64,000 nt of DNA from positions 62,001-126,000 of the forward strand of contig CBINFS010000010.1 of the NCBI GenBank assembly GCA_966250015.1. Direction: 5' to 3'. Shown here one piece after another: positions 55,101 to 64,000 of the stretch. Under the pieces are notes generated by a model. That model saw nothing but the letters and a program-made list of their open reading frames with translations. It did not search any database and was not told the DNA's origin. The translations under genes were made by a program, and so were the position numbers. The DNA is from CBINFS01 sp966250015. GTDB lineage: Bacteria; Bacteroidota; Rhodothermia; Rhodothermales; DASSAV01. Each line of letters starts with the position of its first letter. The first letter of the stretch is position 1.

Positions 55101-57692
55101 ATGAAGCCAGTCCACACCTTTACCGTCATCCCGGCTCTACCTCACGAGTTGGAGCAACTGCGAGACATTGCCTACAATCTCCGCTGGGCCTGGAATCACG
55201 AGGCAATTCAGCTTTTTCGCAGGCTGGACGATGACCTTTGGGAGAAGACGGGCCACAACCCGGTCCTCATGCTGGGTACGATCAACCAGGAAGCCTTGAA
55301 TTCGGCCGCGGCCGATCCCGCCTTCCTCGCCCACCTGGATCGCGTGTGGCGCGACCTGGACAGCTACCTCAACACCGAGTCCACCTGGTTTCGTCAGCAA
55401 CACAAAAACGCCGCAAACCCGCTCGTCGCCTACTTTTCGGCCGAGTTCGGAATCACCGAGTGCCTCTCCATTTTTGCGGGTGGTCTCGGCATTCTGTCGG
55501 GCGATCACCTCAAATCTGCCAGCGACCTGGGTGTCGATCTGATCGGGGTGGGCATCCTGTACCAGCAGGGGTATTTTCGCCAGTACCTGAACGAGGGGGG
55601 ATGGCAGCAGGAGGCGTACGAAGACAACGACTTCTACAACCTGCCAATTTCGCTCGTCAAAACCTCGGACGGAGAGCCCCTCAGGATTTCGATCCCGATG
55701 GGATCCGAGGACATCACGGCGCACGTATGGCTCGTCAGGGTTGGACGGGTTCCCCTCTACCTGCTCGATACCAACATCCCCGAAAATACGCGACCCGAAC
55801 AGCGGGACATTACCGACCAGCTCTACGGTGGCGATCTGGAGATGCGGATCAAACAGGAGATCGTGCTCGGAATCGGCGGATACCGCGCGCTCGACGCTCT
55901 GGGGCTGGAACCCCCTGTTTACCACATGAACGAAGGACACTCGGCCTTCCTCGCACTCGAACGGATCCGGCGGTTGATGGAAAAATACCAGATCAGCTTC
56001 CACGAGGCCGCAGAGCTCGCCTCCGCCGGATTCGTCTTCACGACGCATACACCCGTTCCAGCCGGCCACGACCGCTTCCCGGCCGACCTCATGGCCAGAT
56101 ATCTCGGCCGCTACATCGAAAGCCTGGGCATTCCGTTTCACGAGCTCATGGCGCTCGGTCAGTCTGGTCCGGGTGGGAGCAGCGAACCGTTTGGGATGAC
56201 GACTTTTGCCCTTCGGATGGCGTCGTACCGGAACGGCGTGAGCAAGCTTCACGGCAAGGTGACCCGTGAAATGTGGCAGGAGCTCTGGCCGGGGGTGCCG
56301 GAAGATGAAGTGCCGATTGGCCACATTACCAACGGCGTTCATTTCCGGTCGTGGATATCACCGGACATGAACCACCTCTACGACCGTTACCTGGGACCGC
56401 GCTGGCGCGAAGAGCCGGTCGATCAGACCATCTGGCGGCGCGTCGAACGGATACCCATGGAGGAGCTATGGCGGACCCACGAACGACGCCGCGAACGCCT
56501 CGTCGCCTTTGCCCGTCAGCAGCTACGCAAACAGCTCGAACGCAGAGGCGCACGGCCGTCAGAGCTCTACGATGCAGACGAAGTCTTGAACCCCGAAGCC
56601 CTCACCATAGGGTTTGCCCGGCGCTTTGCCACGTACAAACGCGCGACGCTCCTTTTCCGCGATCCCGAACGCCTCGCTCGAATCCTGAACGATCCCGAGC
56701 GGCCGGTCCAGATCGTCATTGCCGGTAAGGCCCACCCGCGCGACGAGGCCGGAAAAGAGCTGATCCGGCAAATCATCGCTCTATCCAGCCTCCCCGAGTT
56801 CCGACGCCACCTCGTTTTCATCGAAGACTACGACATGTCGGTCGCCCGGTACCTGGTTCAGGGCGCCGACGTCTGGCTAAACACACCCCTAAGACCGCGC
56901 GAAGCCAGCGGCACGAGTGGTATGAAGGCAGCCGCAAACGGCGTGTTGAACCTCAGCACCCTCGATGGATGGTGGGACGAAGCCTGGCACATGGTCGACC
57001 ACCGCACTAACCCCATCGGATGGGCTATCGGGTTGGGCGAGCACTACGAAAATACAGCCGACCAGGACCGCGTGGAAGCCGAGGCGCTCTACGACATCCT
57101 CGAACGCGACGTGATCCCCATCTTTTACGAACGCGGCTCGAGCGACCTCCCGCGACGCTGGGTTGCCCACATGAAAGCGTGCATCGGCAACCTGTGCCAC
57201 TTTTTTAACACGCACCGGATGGTCCGTAGCTATACGGAGCAGTTCTACCTCCCGTCCGCCGAGCGCTTCAATCAGCTTGCTGAGAAAAAGGCCGAGAAGG
57301 CAAGAAAGCTCGCTGCATGGAAGGCGCGGGTACGTCAGGCCTGGCCCGAGCTGAAGGTGCTTTCCGTCGAAACGGATACGAACCGGGAAGTGCTCCTGGG
57401 GAACGCATTCACCGTGCGGGCGAGAATCAATCTTGGCGACCTGCAACCCTCGGACGTATCAGTGGAGCTCTACATGGGCTTGCTCAACGCCGACGGCGAG
57501 ATCGTCGAAGCCACACCATTGCCCATGAAACCAGTCGGCTCTTCATCGGGAGAAGGCCACGTGTTCGAGACGGTCACGTCGGCCGATTCGAAAAGCGGGC
57601 TGCACGGCTTTACCGTTCGTATCCTTCCCTACCATCCCGAGCTAACGACTTCCTTCCTCCCAGGCTTGATTACGTGGGCGGAACCCTCGTGA
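55101..57692 (+). CDS. glgP: Alpha-glucan phosphorylase
   Basis: 863 residues from the ATG at 55101; nine upstream in-frame codons lack support. Family blocks: FSAEFGITECLSIFAGGLGI, LSGDHLKSASDLGVDLIGVG, AGHDRFPADLM, ITNGVHFRSWI and the pyridoxal-phosphate region EASGTSGMKAAANGVLNLS with the Lys that binds PLP. It releases glucose-1-phosphate from glycogen-like glucans. The size matches the short, unregulated Thermus/Thermotoga-type class, not the ~820-residue E. coli type. It converges with the alpha/beta hydrolase gene, stops 3 bp apart. Confidence 0.96.
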   Translation: MKPVHTFTVIPALPHELEQLRDIAYNLRWAWNHEAIQLFRRLDDDLWEKTGHNPVLMLGTINQEALNSAAADPAFLAHLDRVWRDLDSYLNTESTWFRQQHKNAANPLVAYFSAEFGITECLSIFAGGLGILSGDHLKSASDLGVDLIGVGILYQQGYFRQYLNEGGWQQEAYEDNDFYNLPISLVKTSDGEPLRISIPMGSEDITAHVWLVRVGRVPLYLLDTNIPENTRPEQRDITDQLYGGDLEMRIKQEIVLGIGGYRALDALGLEPPVYHMNEGHSAFLALERIRRLMEKYQISFHEAAELASAGFVFTTHTPVPAGHDRFPADLMARYLGRYIESLGIPFHELMALGQSGPGGSSEPFGMTTFALRMASYRNGVSKLHGKVTREMWQELWPGVPEDEVPIGHITNGVHFRSWISPDMNHLYDRYLGPRWREEPVDQTIWRRVERIPMEELWRTHERRRERLVAFARQQLRKQLERRGARPSELYDADEVLNPEALTIGFARRFATYKRATLLFRDPERLARILNDPERPVQIVIAGKAHPRDEAGKELIRQIIALSSLPEFRRHLVFIEDYDMSVARYLVQGADVWLNTPLRPREASGTSGMKAAANGVLNLSTLDGWWDEAWHMVDHRTNPIGWAIGLGEHYENTADQDRVEAEALYDILERDVIPIFYERGSSDLPRRWVAHMKACIGNLCHFFNTHRMVRSYTEQFYLPSAERFNQLAEKKAEKARKLAAWKARVRQAWPELKVLSVETDTNREVLLGNAFTVRARINLGDLQPSDVSVELYMGLLNADGEIVEATPLPMKPVGSSSGEGHVFETVTSADSKSGLHGFTVRILPYHPELTTSFLPGLITWAEPS

Positions 57693-57695
57693 CGG

Positions 57696-58490
57696 CTATC
57701 CCTGATCCATTCCACCCCGTTCGTGCGCACATTCAGACAAGAACGGTCGGATCGCCTCGACCAGCGTTGCAGGGGCCGAGTAGTTCACCGCGTGTGAGAC
57801 GTCTGGGATGACGAGGTGGCGCCCGTCCGGCACGATCTGAGCAACCCGCTTAACCCAGCGGTTCGTCACGATTGGATCTCGCGAGCCGGCCAGAGACAGC
57901 ACCGGCACGCTGATCTGAGGCAGGCGCTTCTCCGTCCGATAGGCCAGGAGATGTCGAAACGATTGAATCATCCGAACTGGCCCGGCAATCAGGTAATCGC
58001 GTACAGCCAGAGGAAGCAGGCTGATCGGCTCACGGGTAGCATCCACGGCCAGCCGCCAGATCATGGTAAAGGCATTGCGCAGGCTTGGATCGGCTGTCGG
58101 TCCGATCAGAATCAATCGTTCCACGCATTCAGGGTGGCGAAGGGCCAGCTCGATACCGATCTGGCAGCCAAAAGAGTTGCCGATCACGACGGCTCTGGGT
58201 AGACTCATCTCTACCATCCAGCTATGCAGAAAGCCGGCCAGGCCCGGTACGTCGAGCGCCTTCGGAGGTTTGTCACTTTTCCCAAAACCCGGCAGATCCG
58301 GTGCGTACACCTTGAACTCGGGCGCAAGCGTGCAAGCCAGCGGAACCATGTAACGGCTCGATACGCCTATCCCGTGCACCAGAATAATAGGGACCAACTG
58401 CCCCTCAGTAGGATTTCCGGAAATCCTGGCGTGCATCCGCAGCCCGTCCACCTCGGTGTACACACTTTTCAAGCACGAATCGGACTCCAT
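57696..58490 (-). CDS. Alpha/beta hydrolase
   Basis: 264 residues. HGIGVSSRYMVPLA supplies the oxyanion region, GNSFGCQIGIELALRHPECV the nucleophile elbow (Ser in GNSFG), LAGSRDPIVTN the acid and VSHAVNYSAPATL the His. No signal peptide. Ester or C-C bond substrate unknown. Confidence 0.92.
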   Translation of the reverse strand: MESDSCLKSVYTEVDGLRMHARISGNPTEGQLVPIILVHGIGVSSRYMVPLACTLAPEFKVYAPDLPGFGKSDKPPKALDVPGLAGFLHSWMVEMSLPRAVVIGNSFGCQIGIELALRHPECVERLILIGPTADPSLRNAFTMIWRLAVDATREPISLLPLAVRDYLIAGPVRMIQSFRHLLAYRTEKRLPQISVPVLSLAGSRDPIVTNRWVKRVAQIVPDGRHLVIPDVSHAVNYSAPATLVEAIRPFLSECAHERGGMDQG

Positions 58491-58704
58491 ACGGGATTAA
58501 GGCTAATGAATGAGGTACCGCGCTTCTGCTATCTGCAGACCCTCACGTTGCACTGGCAAAACATCTGTTCTATCTCATCATGGCAGGCTCCCTCGCCCAT
58601 TCTTCTTCACATCGTTACGCCATACTGAACGTATTTCAAGACATTCATACCTCAATTCCTTTCTTTTCAGGCAGCGAGTATACCGGATAGTGAACGGACC
58701 TGCG

Positions 58705-59337
58705 ATGGCGGACAACGCGAGCACGTCACCATTTCCCAACCTGATGGCCTCTCCGAAGCCGTACGATTACAACCCGTCGGCCTGGAACCAGCGTATCCCG
58801 ATTGCCCTGATCGCGCTTGCCGGGTTTGTGATCTCGGTTTACATGGGCCTGTTCCAGTGGAAGCTCATCGGTTCGGCCTGGGACCCCTTATTCGGAAATC
58901 AGACAGAACTGGTGCTGACTTCTGACGTGTCACATCGCATATCGAGGTGGGTGCGTGTGCCTGACGCGATACTCGGGGCTACGGCCTACCTGGGTGACGT
59001 GCTGTTCGCACTCGCTGGCTCGACGCGAAGGTGGCAGTACAGACCGTGGCTCGTGTTGATTTTTGGGTTCGACGTGATACCGCTTGGGGTCGTCAGCGCT
59101 GTGCTCGTGATGATGCAGGCGTTTGTCGTCGGCTCCTGGTGTTTCCTGTGCCTCGTCACCGCCGCCATCTCGCTCGTGCTGGTATATCTGGCTTACGACG
59201 AGATCTGGGTGTGCCTGCGCTACCTGAAGAAAGTCCACGAGCTCGCACCCGATCGAAAGGTCTTCTGGAGCGCTTTCTGGGGGCGCCCATCCGAGACTGC
59301 GCACGAGGCGGGAGAACAATCCATCCAAAAGAGGTAA
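58705..59337 (+). CDS. VKOR-like membrane protein lacking the loop cysteines
   Basis: 210 residues from the ATG at 58705; the frame is open to 58510 but the upstream part looks noncoding. Four or five membrane segments and the active-site CXXC (GSWCFLCLVTA, Cys146 and Cys149) match vitamin K epoxide reductase family proteins. The first, shuttle cysteine pair of typical bacterial VKOR is absent: the corresponding loop reads VSHRISRWVRVPDAILG. It may therefore need a partner to pass electrons or may not make disulfides. The SPW-repeat gene follows within 6 bp. Confidence 0.82.
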   Translation: MADNASTSPFPNLMASPKPYDYNPSAWNQRIPIALIALAGFVISVYMGLFQWKLIGSAWDPLFGNQTELVLTSDVSHRISRWVRVPDAILGATAYLGDVLFALAGSTRRWQYRPWLVLIFGFDVIPLGVVSAVLVMMQAFVVGSWCFLCLVTAAISLVLVYLAYDEIWVCLRYLKKVHELAPDRKVFWSAFWGRPSETAHEAGEQSIQKR

Positions 59338-59343
59338 GCTTCC

Positions 59344-59718
59344 ATGTGGGCGCGTGTGGTAGAGGTCACCCTCGGCTGCTGGCTCGTGATCAGCCCATTC
59401 ATATTCCGTCATCCGACGGATGCCACCTTCCTCTGGATCAATGACGTGGCGACTGGCGCCATCGTCATCACCATCGCGCTGGTTTCGATATGGCCGCGTC
59501 TGGAGAAGCTTCACTTCCTTCAGCTCGCCGTTGCCGCCTACCTGGTTCTGGTCGCTTTCCTCGCTGCACCGCCGCCTCCCCCGGCGCCCCATCAAAATCA
59601 CGTGACGCTTGCCCTCCTGCTCATCATTTTGGCCATCATCCCGACACGCGGCACCCGCCCGCCACGAAGCTGGGAAGTGTTCTACGAAGAACGACGTCAG
59701 GCGGGAAAATCTGTCTGA
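59344..59718 (+). CDS. SPW-repeat membrane protein
   Basis: 124 residues with four membrane segments. The SPW motif appears as TLGCWLVISPFIFRHPTD, and the last helix is LALLLIILAIIPTRGTRPP. An AGAGGTAA ribosome site overlaps the end of the VKOR-like gene, so the two are translationally linked. SPW proteins are common beside VKOR-like or SDR genes; function unknown. Confidence 0.85.
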   Translation: MWARVVEVTLGCWLVISPFIFRHPTDATFLWINDVATGAIVITIALVSIWPRLEKLHFLQLAVAAYLVLVAFLAAPPPPPAPHQNHVTLALLLIILAIIPTRGTRPPRSWEVFYEERRQAGKSV

Positions 59719-59950
59719 CTAGATTTGCTTCCTTTTCCAAGTGTGGAGTTGCCGCGATCCCTTTTCAGTCAGCCGGGAAACGTGGCCATTTGGGTATTTC
59801 GCCTTATTGAATGGTCGCGAAAAACCGTACATTACGTTCCTTGTTTGCTTCGGGTGTCGGCGAGAGGGCGTTGGCGGACCGGCTTTCCGGGCGGCGGCAC
59901 CGGCGGATGGACTCTTTATCTACCTGGATTTTTGGCTGAATGGGTATGGA

Positions 59951-61075
59951 ATGAACCGCAGATCGACAACCACACTCTGTATCCTCTTTCTTTTTCTCGG
60001 CATACGGCTCTCGTTCGCGCAGGAAGGCGAGCAGCCGCTCAAAATATTTGGTTACTTCCAGGGCAATTTCACCTATCAGCTGGACCAGGTAAGCGACGTG
60101 GCGTCGACGTCCTTTTCCGCGCAACAGCTCAACCTTTTCCTGCAAAAAGACATCAACACGAACTGGGCCGCCCTGGTTGACTTCGAGGTACTGAACTCGT
60201 TCTCTTCGTACCGAAGATGGGGAGCCTTCAACCTGGAAGAAGCGTGGGTCCGATACCGAAACGGCCGGGGGTTTAACCTGAAGCTTGGCCTTCAGATACC
60301 GACGTTCAACAACCTGAACGAGATCAAAAACAAGACCCCCATTCTTCCCTACGTCATCAGGCCACTGGCCTACGAAACCTCCTTCAACGAGTTCATCGCG
60401 GTCGAAGAATACGTTCCGTCCAGGGCGTACGTCCAGGCGTACGGGATCGTCCCCGCCAAGGCGCTCAAGCTGGAATACGCCGCATATGTGGGGAACAGCC
60501 CGAACATCAGAAGCCAGCCGGCGATCGGGCAGTCAGGCGTCGACACCACGACGGCGTTTTTGGTCGGTGGCCGCGTTGGAATCCTCGCGGGTGACCTGAA
60601 AGCAGGCGTTTCCGTAACTCATGAACGGGTCAATGCGCTCCGGGGAATCGACGTGCTCCTGATCGGATCCAACGAAAAGCTCGAAGAAGTACCCCGCATT
60701 CGTGTCGGCCTCGACGCGTCGTTCATCGCTGGCCATATGTACTTCGCGACGGAGTTCATCAACGTCGTGTACAAGGAAAACGTCGAGAATCTCGATGTGA
60801 ACAAAGGCTTCTTCTATGGCACGGGAGGATACTTCTTGAAAGAAAACCTGCTGGCCTACCTGAGCTACTTTTACGTACGAGAAAACTACACGTTGGGGGA
60901 CGAAATCGACCTTGACATCGTTGCCCCTACCGTCGGTGTAGCCTACAACCTGAACGATCGTATCACCTTCAAGGGACAGTACGCGTTCGGTATGATCACC
61001 CAGAATGGTCCGGGTGATTTGAGGTTGAAGCAAGAGCTTCATTACCTCACCACAGCCGTCTCAGTCGTTTTTTAG
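59951..61075 (+). CDS. Outer-membrane beta-barrel porin-like protein
   Basis: 374 residues from the ATG at 59951, which starts a clear signal peptide (TTLCILFLFLGIRLSFAQ); earlier in-frame starts give no signal. The mature part has the alternating strand pattern of a 16-18-stranded barrel (FGYFQGNFTYQLDQV; AALVDFEVLNSFSSYRRWGA; NLKLGLQIPTFNNLNE; LAYLSYFYVRENYTLGD) and ends in VSVVF, the C-terminal Phe typical of BAM substrates. It opens a trio with a PstS-like protein and a histidine kinase. Confidence 0.88.
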   Translation: MNRRSTTTLCILFLFLGIRLSFAQEGEQPLKIFGYFQGNFTYQLDQVSDVASTSFSAQQLNLFLQKDINTNWAALVDFEVLNSFSSYRRWGAFNLEEAWVRYRNGRGFNLKLGLQIPTFNNLNEIKNKTPILPYVIRPLAYETSFNEFIAVEEYVPSRAYVQAYGIVPAKALKLEYAAYVGNSPNIRSQPAIGQSGVDTTTAFLVGGRVGILAGDLKAGVSVTHERVNALRGIDVLLIGSNEKLEEVPRIRVGLDASFIAGHMYFATEFINVVYKENVENLDVNKGFFYGTGGYFLKENLLAYLSYFYVRENYTLGDEIDLDIVAPTVGVAYNLNDRITFKGQYAFGMITQNGPGDLRLKQELHYLTTAVSVVF

Positions 61076-61098
61076 GAGAGGATGAACAGATCCTGCGG

Positions 61099-61530
61099 AT
61101 GCATACCATGAGACTGGCTACCACACTTTTTCTCCTGCTTTTAAGCCTGCCGGCCCAGGCACAGGTATCTGTGATCACACACAAATCCGTACCTGTCACC
61201 TCACTCGATAAGGAAGATCTTCTCGAAGTATTTACGGGCGAAATTCAATTCTGGGATAACAAGGTGCCCATTGTTCTCGTAGATATGAAGCCCAACAATG
61301 AAACAAAGGAGATCTTCTACACCTTCCTCGGCAAAAGCCCGTCGCGGATGAAAGCCATCTGGCTCAAACGGATGCTTTCCGGCGAAGGTGATCCACCCAT
61401 TGCAACGGAATCAGAGGAAGAGATGATAAGCCGGGTCAGCTCGACTCCCGGGGCGATCGGGTTTGTCAGCAGGTCGCTTGTCAACGATAGTGTCAAAGTC
61501 GTGGCCGTCATTCACAAAAGGACTTCCTAG
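61099..61530 (+). CDS. Short PstS-like (phosphate-binding type) periplasmic protein
   Basis: 143 residues, less than half the length of PstS. A signal peptide (LFLLLLSLPAQAQ) is followed by a single PBP-like lobe: VITHKSVPVTSLDKEDLLEV, FTGEIQFWDNKVPIVLVDMK and SSTPGAIGFVSRSLVNDSVK. The phrase TPGAIGFVS is typical of phosphate-binding proteins. An in-frame ATG at 61108 is an alternative start. It lies 23 bp after the porin gene and 29 bp before the kinase gene, so a shared role in sensing or uptake is likely. Confidence 0.85.
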   Translation: MHTMRLATTLFLLLLSLPAQAQVSVITHKSVPVTSLDKEDLLEVFTGEIQFWDNKVPIVLVDMKPNNETKEIFYTFLGKSPSRMKAIWLKRMLSGEGDPPIATESEEEMISRVSSTPGAIGFVSRSLVNDSVKVVAVIHKRTS

Positions 61531-61559
61531 ATTCCGAAAATCGTACGGTCGGGACAGCC

Positions 61560-63287
61560 ATGAGATTTAGAGACCTCCGGCTTGCAACCAAGCAAGCCAT
61601 TGCATTTGGCCTCATTCTCGTCATCATGGCCGGTGTGAGCTGGTACGCCACGCAGCAGGTCTACCAGTTGCGAAAGGAGATCAACGACGTCAACAACAAC
61701 TGGCTTCCCAGGATGATCTCCATCGCCAACCTCAACCTGAACGCCTCCTGGTTGCGTATCAGTCAGCTTCAGCACGCCATGATCCAGAATCCGGATCACG
61801 AGAAGGAGCTGATCGAGGTCATGCTCGGCCTGATCGACGCCATCGAGGATAATCGGGACACCTTCGAAGCCCTGATGAACGACTCGACCCGGCTGAACCC
61901 GTATTCGGAGCAAGAAAAGCAACTCTATCAGGAATTCGACGCGCTCTGGGGGCAGTATCAGGATCAGTTCTTTACCCTGTTCACGATGTACGAAATGGGT
62001 GAAAAGCAGGAGGCCATAAGCCTCCTGAACGGGGCGAGCGGTGAGGTATTCGAAGCATTCAGCAGGGATCTACGTGAGCTGGTGGAGCTCAATAAAAACG
62101 CAGCAGCCGACGCGGCTCGTCGGGCCGGGGTAACCTACCGCTCCACCCGCGACATCACGACGGGTTTATTCGTCGGGACGATCCTGCTGACCTTTGTCTT
62201 CGCGATGGGTCTGCTCCACCACGTCATGGTGCCCGTCCGACAGCTCGACCGGGCTGCCGGATACGTGGCGCAGGGCTTTTTGAACGTCGAGCTCGACGAC
62301 GACCGGAAGGACGAGTTCGGCCGGCTCGCCCGGTCGTTCAACCACATGACACGTGCGCTCCGCGAAGCCCGGGATCAGACTGAAAGGCAGGCGGCAGCGC
62401 TGCTTGCCGCCAACTCGGACCTCGAACAACAAAAAGCCGAAACCGAACAGAAAAACAAGGCGCTTGAAGAAGCCCTCGAACGCCTGCAATACACTCAGCA
62501 GCAGCTCCTCGTAAAAGAGAAGCTTGCCTCCCTCGGCCAGCTCACGGCCGGCATCGCACACGAAATCAAGAATCCCCTCAATTTCGTCAACAACTTCGCG
62601 CTCCTCACTACCGACCTGACCGAAGAGCTTGAGCAGATTCTAACCAGCCAGCCTGACCGGCCCATCTCCGAAGTGCTCGATCAGGTCCAGGGAATCCTTT
62701 CGGACCTGCAGTTCAACGCGCAGAAAATTGCCGAGCACGGAAAACGGGCGGACGGCATCGTCAAGAGTATGCTGCTTCACTCGAGAGGGAAGGGTGGGGA
62801 ACGCGGGCTCACCGACGTCAACGCTCTCGTCGACGAATACGTGAACCTCGCCTACCACGGGAAAAGAGCGACCGATCCCATGTTCTCGACGAAGGTTGAG
62901 CGCGAGCTCGACCCTGCGGTCGGCCAGGCCTACATCGTACCACAAGACATCGGGCGGGTCCTCCTCAACCTGCTCAACAACGCGTTCTACGCAGTCCAGC
63001 AGAAAGCGCCAACCGTCCGGAATGGATACGAACCCACCGTTCGCGTCATTACGAAGAGCGTCCCGAACGGAATCGAGATCAGCATACAGGACAACGGGTG
63101 CGGATTGACGCCGGAAGTGCGCGAGCGCATCTTCGAGCCCTTCTTCACGACGAAACCCACGGGCTCGGGCACCGGCCTGGGGCTCTCGCTCAGCTACGAC
63201 ATCGTCGTTCAGGGACACGGCGGCGCCATCAACGTCACCAGCACGCCAAACGAAGGGTCGACGTTTACGGTCACACTCCCGACCTGA
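61560..63287 (+). CDS. Membrane sensor histidine kinase with 4-helix sensor and HAMP
   Basis: 575 residues. The first membrane segment (about 13-30) and the second (about 203-222) enclose a helical periplasmic sensor resembling 4HB_MCP (LPRMISIANLNLNASWLRIS). A HAMP domain (about 223-275), a long coiled coil and HisKA follow, with His in TAGIAHEIKNPLNFVNNFA. The ATPase domain has LLNLLNNAFYAVQQKAPTV, QDNGCGLTPE and GTGLGLSLSYDIVVQG. No receiver domain or adjacent response regulator is visible. It probably reads out the PstS-like/porin pair upstream. Confidence 0.93.
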   Translation: MRFRDLRLATKQAIAFGLILVIMAGVSWYATQQVYQLRKEINDVNNNWLPRMISIANLNLNASWLRISQLQHAMIQNPDHEKELIEVMLGLIDAIEDNRDTFEALMNDSTRLNPYSEQEKQLYQEFDALWGQYQDQFFTLFTMYEMGEKQEAISLLNGASGEVFEAFSRDLRELVELNKNAAADAARRAGVTYRSTRDITTGLFVGTILLTFVFAMGLLHHVMVPVRQLDRAAGYVAQGFLNVELDDDRKDEFGRLARSFNHMTRALREARDQTERQAAALLAANSDLEQQKAETEQKNKALEEALERLQYTQQQLLVKEKLASLGQLTAGIAHEIKNPLNFVNNFALLTTDLTEELEQILTSQPDRPISEVLDQVQGILSDLQFNAQKIAEHGKRADGIVKSMLLHSRGKGGERGLTDVNALVDEYVNLAYHGKRATDPMFSTKVERELDPAVGQAYIVPQDIGRVLLNLLNNAFYAVQQKAPTVRNGYEPTVRVITKSVPNGIEISIQDNGCGLTPEVRERIFEPFFTTKPTGSGTGLGLSLSYDIVVQGHGGAINVTSTPNEGSTFTVTLPT

Positions 63288-63325
63288 ATAACCCCACCTA
63301 AAGAAAAGGATAGCCCGGTTGCGGC

Positions 63326-64000
63326 TCACTCTGCTGCCTGACTTCCGGATAGAGGCAGCTCGACGATAAACTCGGTGTACTCACCCGGTACCGACTCAAA
63401 TCGCAGATTTCCACGGTGCCCCTGGGTGACGATTTCGTATGCAATCGACAGGCCCAACCCGGTGCCCGAACCGGTAGGCTTCGTCGTAAAGAAAGGCTCG
63501 AAAATGCGCTCGTGCAGCTCCTCCGGAATACCTGTGCCGTTATCTTTTACACGGATCTCGACGTGACCATCGCGCACATGCGTGCTTACCAGCACGGTTG
63601 GCACGTAAGGAAGTGTCTCGGCCAGGCTCCGTTCTCGTACGGCGTAAAAAGCGTTGTTGAAAAGATTGATCAGCACCCGGCCGATGTCTTGAGGCACGAC
63701 GTCCACCAGGCCTACACGTTCGTCGAGGTCCTTTTCGATCGTAACGTTGAAGTCCTGTATCTGCGCGCGCATCCCGTGATAGGCAAGGTTCGCGTATTCA
63801 TCGACGAGCTCATTTAGCGGAACCGGCCTCACTTCTCCCGGACGACCCCGTGAATGGAGCAGCATGCCTTTTACGATGTTGTCCGCGCGCTTGCCGTGTT
63901 CGGTTATCTTCTCGGCATTGAACCGGATACCGGAAACCAGCTCCATGAGATCTTGCGTGATCTCATTTACTGGCCGGCTGTCGGCTTCACTTATGACCTG
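63326..64000 (-). CDS. Paralogous sensor histidine kinase, N-terminus beyond window edge
   Basis: At least 224 residues are visible (the frame is open to the edge; the ATG at 63946 is probably internal). The retained part includes the end of the HisKA domain and a full ATPase domain: FNAEKITEHGKRADNIVKGM, LLHSRGRPGEV, LINLFNNAFYAVRERS, VKDNGTGIPEELHERIFEPF and GTGLGLSIAYEIV. It is homologous to the kinase ending at 63287 over the whole visible length and converges with it; the stops are 38 bp apart. Confidence 0.93.
   Translation of the reverse strand, partial: QVISEADSRPVNEITQDLMELVSGIRFNAEKITEHGKRADNIVKGMLLHSRGRPGEVRPVPLNELVDEYANLAYHGMRAQIQDFNVTIEKDLDERVGLVDVVPQDIGRVLINLFNNAFYAVRERSLAETLPYVPTVLVSTHVRDGHVEIRVKDNGTGIPEELHERIFEPFFTTKPTGSGTGLGLSIAYEIVTQGHRGNLRFESVPGEYTEFIVELPLSGSQAAE

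Overview
The window looks like a chromosomal segment of a Gram-negative member of the Bacteroidota/Rhodothermota, most likely a Rhodothermales-type bacterium. The evidence is a secreted subtilase with a C-terminal sorting domain (YPNPFNPET motif), many Sec lipoproteins, outer-membrane beta-barrel proteins, a GlmU-like sugar nucleotidyltransferase of the type common in Bacteroidota, DUF4252 proteins beside an ECF sigma factor, moderately high GC and few strong Shine-Dalgarno sites. I see no tRNA, rRNA, CRISPR array, phage gene or insertion sequence.

Layout. 1-8.6 kb is a minus-strand block rich in peptidases: an edge-truncated M28 peptidase, a subtilase (S8) directly downstream of a TPR-CHAT protease, HtpX and a CPBP membrane protease. 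8.7-10.5 kb holds a LemA/TPM/TPR cluster. 10.7-13.4 kb is a large hybrid sensor kinase with a duplicated OB-like sensor region. 13.6-15.8 kb is an ECF sigma / anti-sigma / DUF4252 / DUF4252 operon. 16.2-20.1 kb (plus strand) carries S41 and M1 peptidases. 20.2-28 kb is metabolic and nucleic-acid housekeeping: a YdiJ-like FAD/Fe-S dehydrogenase, a beta-CASP hydrolase, a NAPE-PLD-like hydrolase, a transaldolase-like aldolase and a GlmU-like protein. 28.0-28.6 kb is a gene-free stretch filled with dispersed extragenic repeats. 28.6-32.7 kb has a GAF-PP2C phosphatase, a phosphoesterase, a predicted beta-barrel and a UPF0173 hydrolase. 33.7-36.2 kb carries two convergent phosphofructokinases, one with an ATP-type and one with a PPi-type active site. 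37.3-39.7 kb is a Zn/Mn ABC importer.

40.4-50.5 kb is a same-strand catabolic cluster: PQQ dehydrogenase with cytochrome c, RraA-family protein, AGE-family epimerase, BASS-type Na+ symporter, sulfatase, a small secreted protein, DUF1080 and a Tat-type aldo/keto reductase. Every enzyme in it has an export signal and the only inner-membrane protein is the importer, so most of the chemistry is probably done outside the cytoplasm. 50.9-64 kb holds a nitronate monooxygenase, an EF-hand lipoprotein, an FAD monooxygenase, an alpha-glucan phosphorylase, an alpha/beta hydrolase, a VKOR-like/SPW membrane pair, a porin / PstS-like / histidine-kinase trio, and a second, convergent paralogous kinase cut by the window edge.

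The two most system-like loci are the CHAT-subtilase pair, whose subtilase carries a tandem 22-residue repeat kept by synonymous change, and the extracytoplasmic catabolic cluster.
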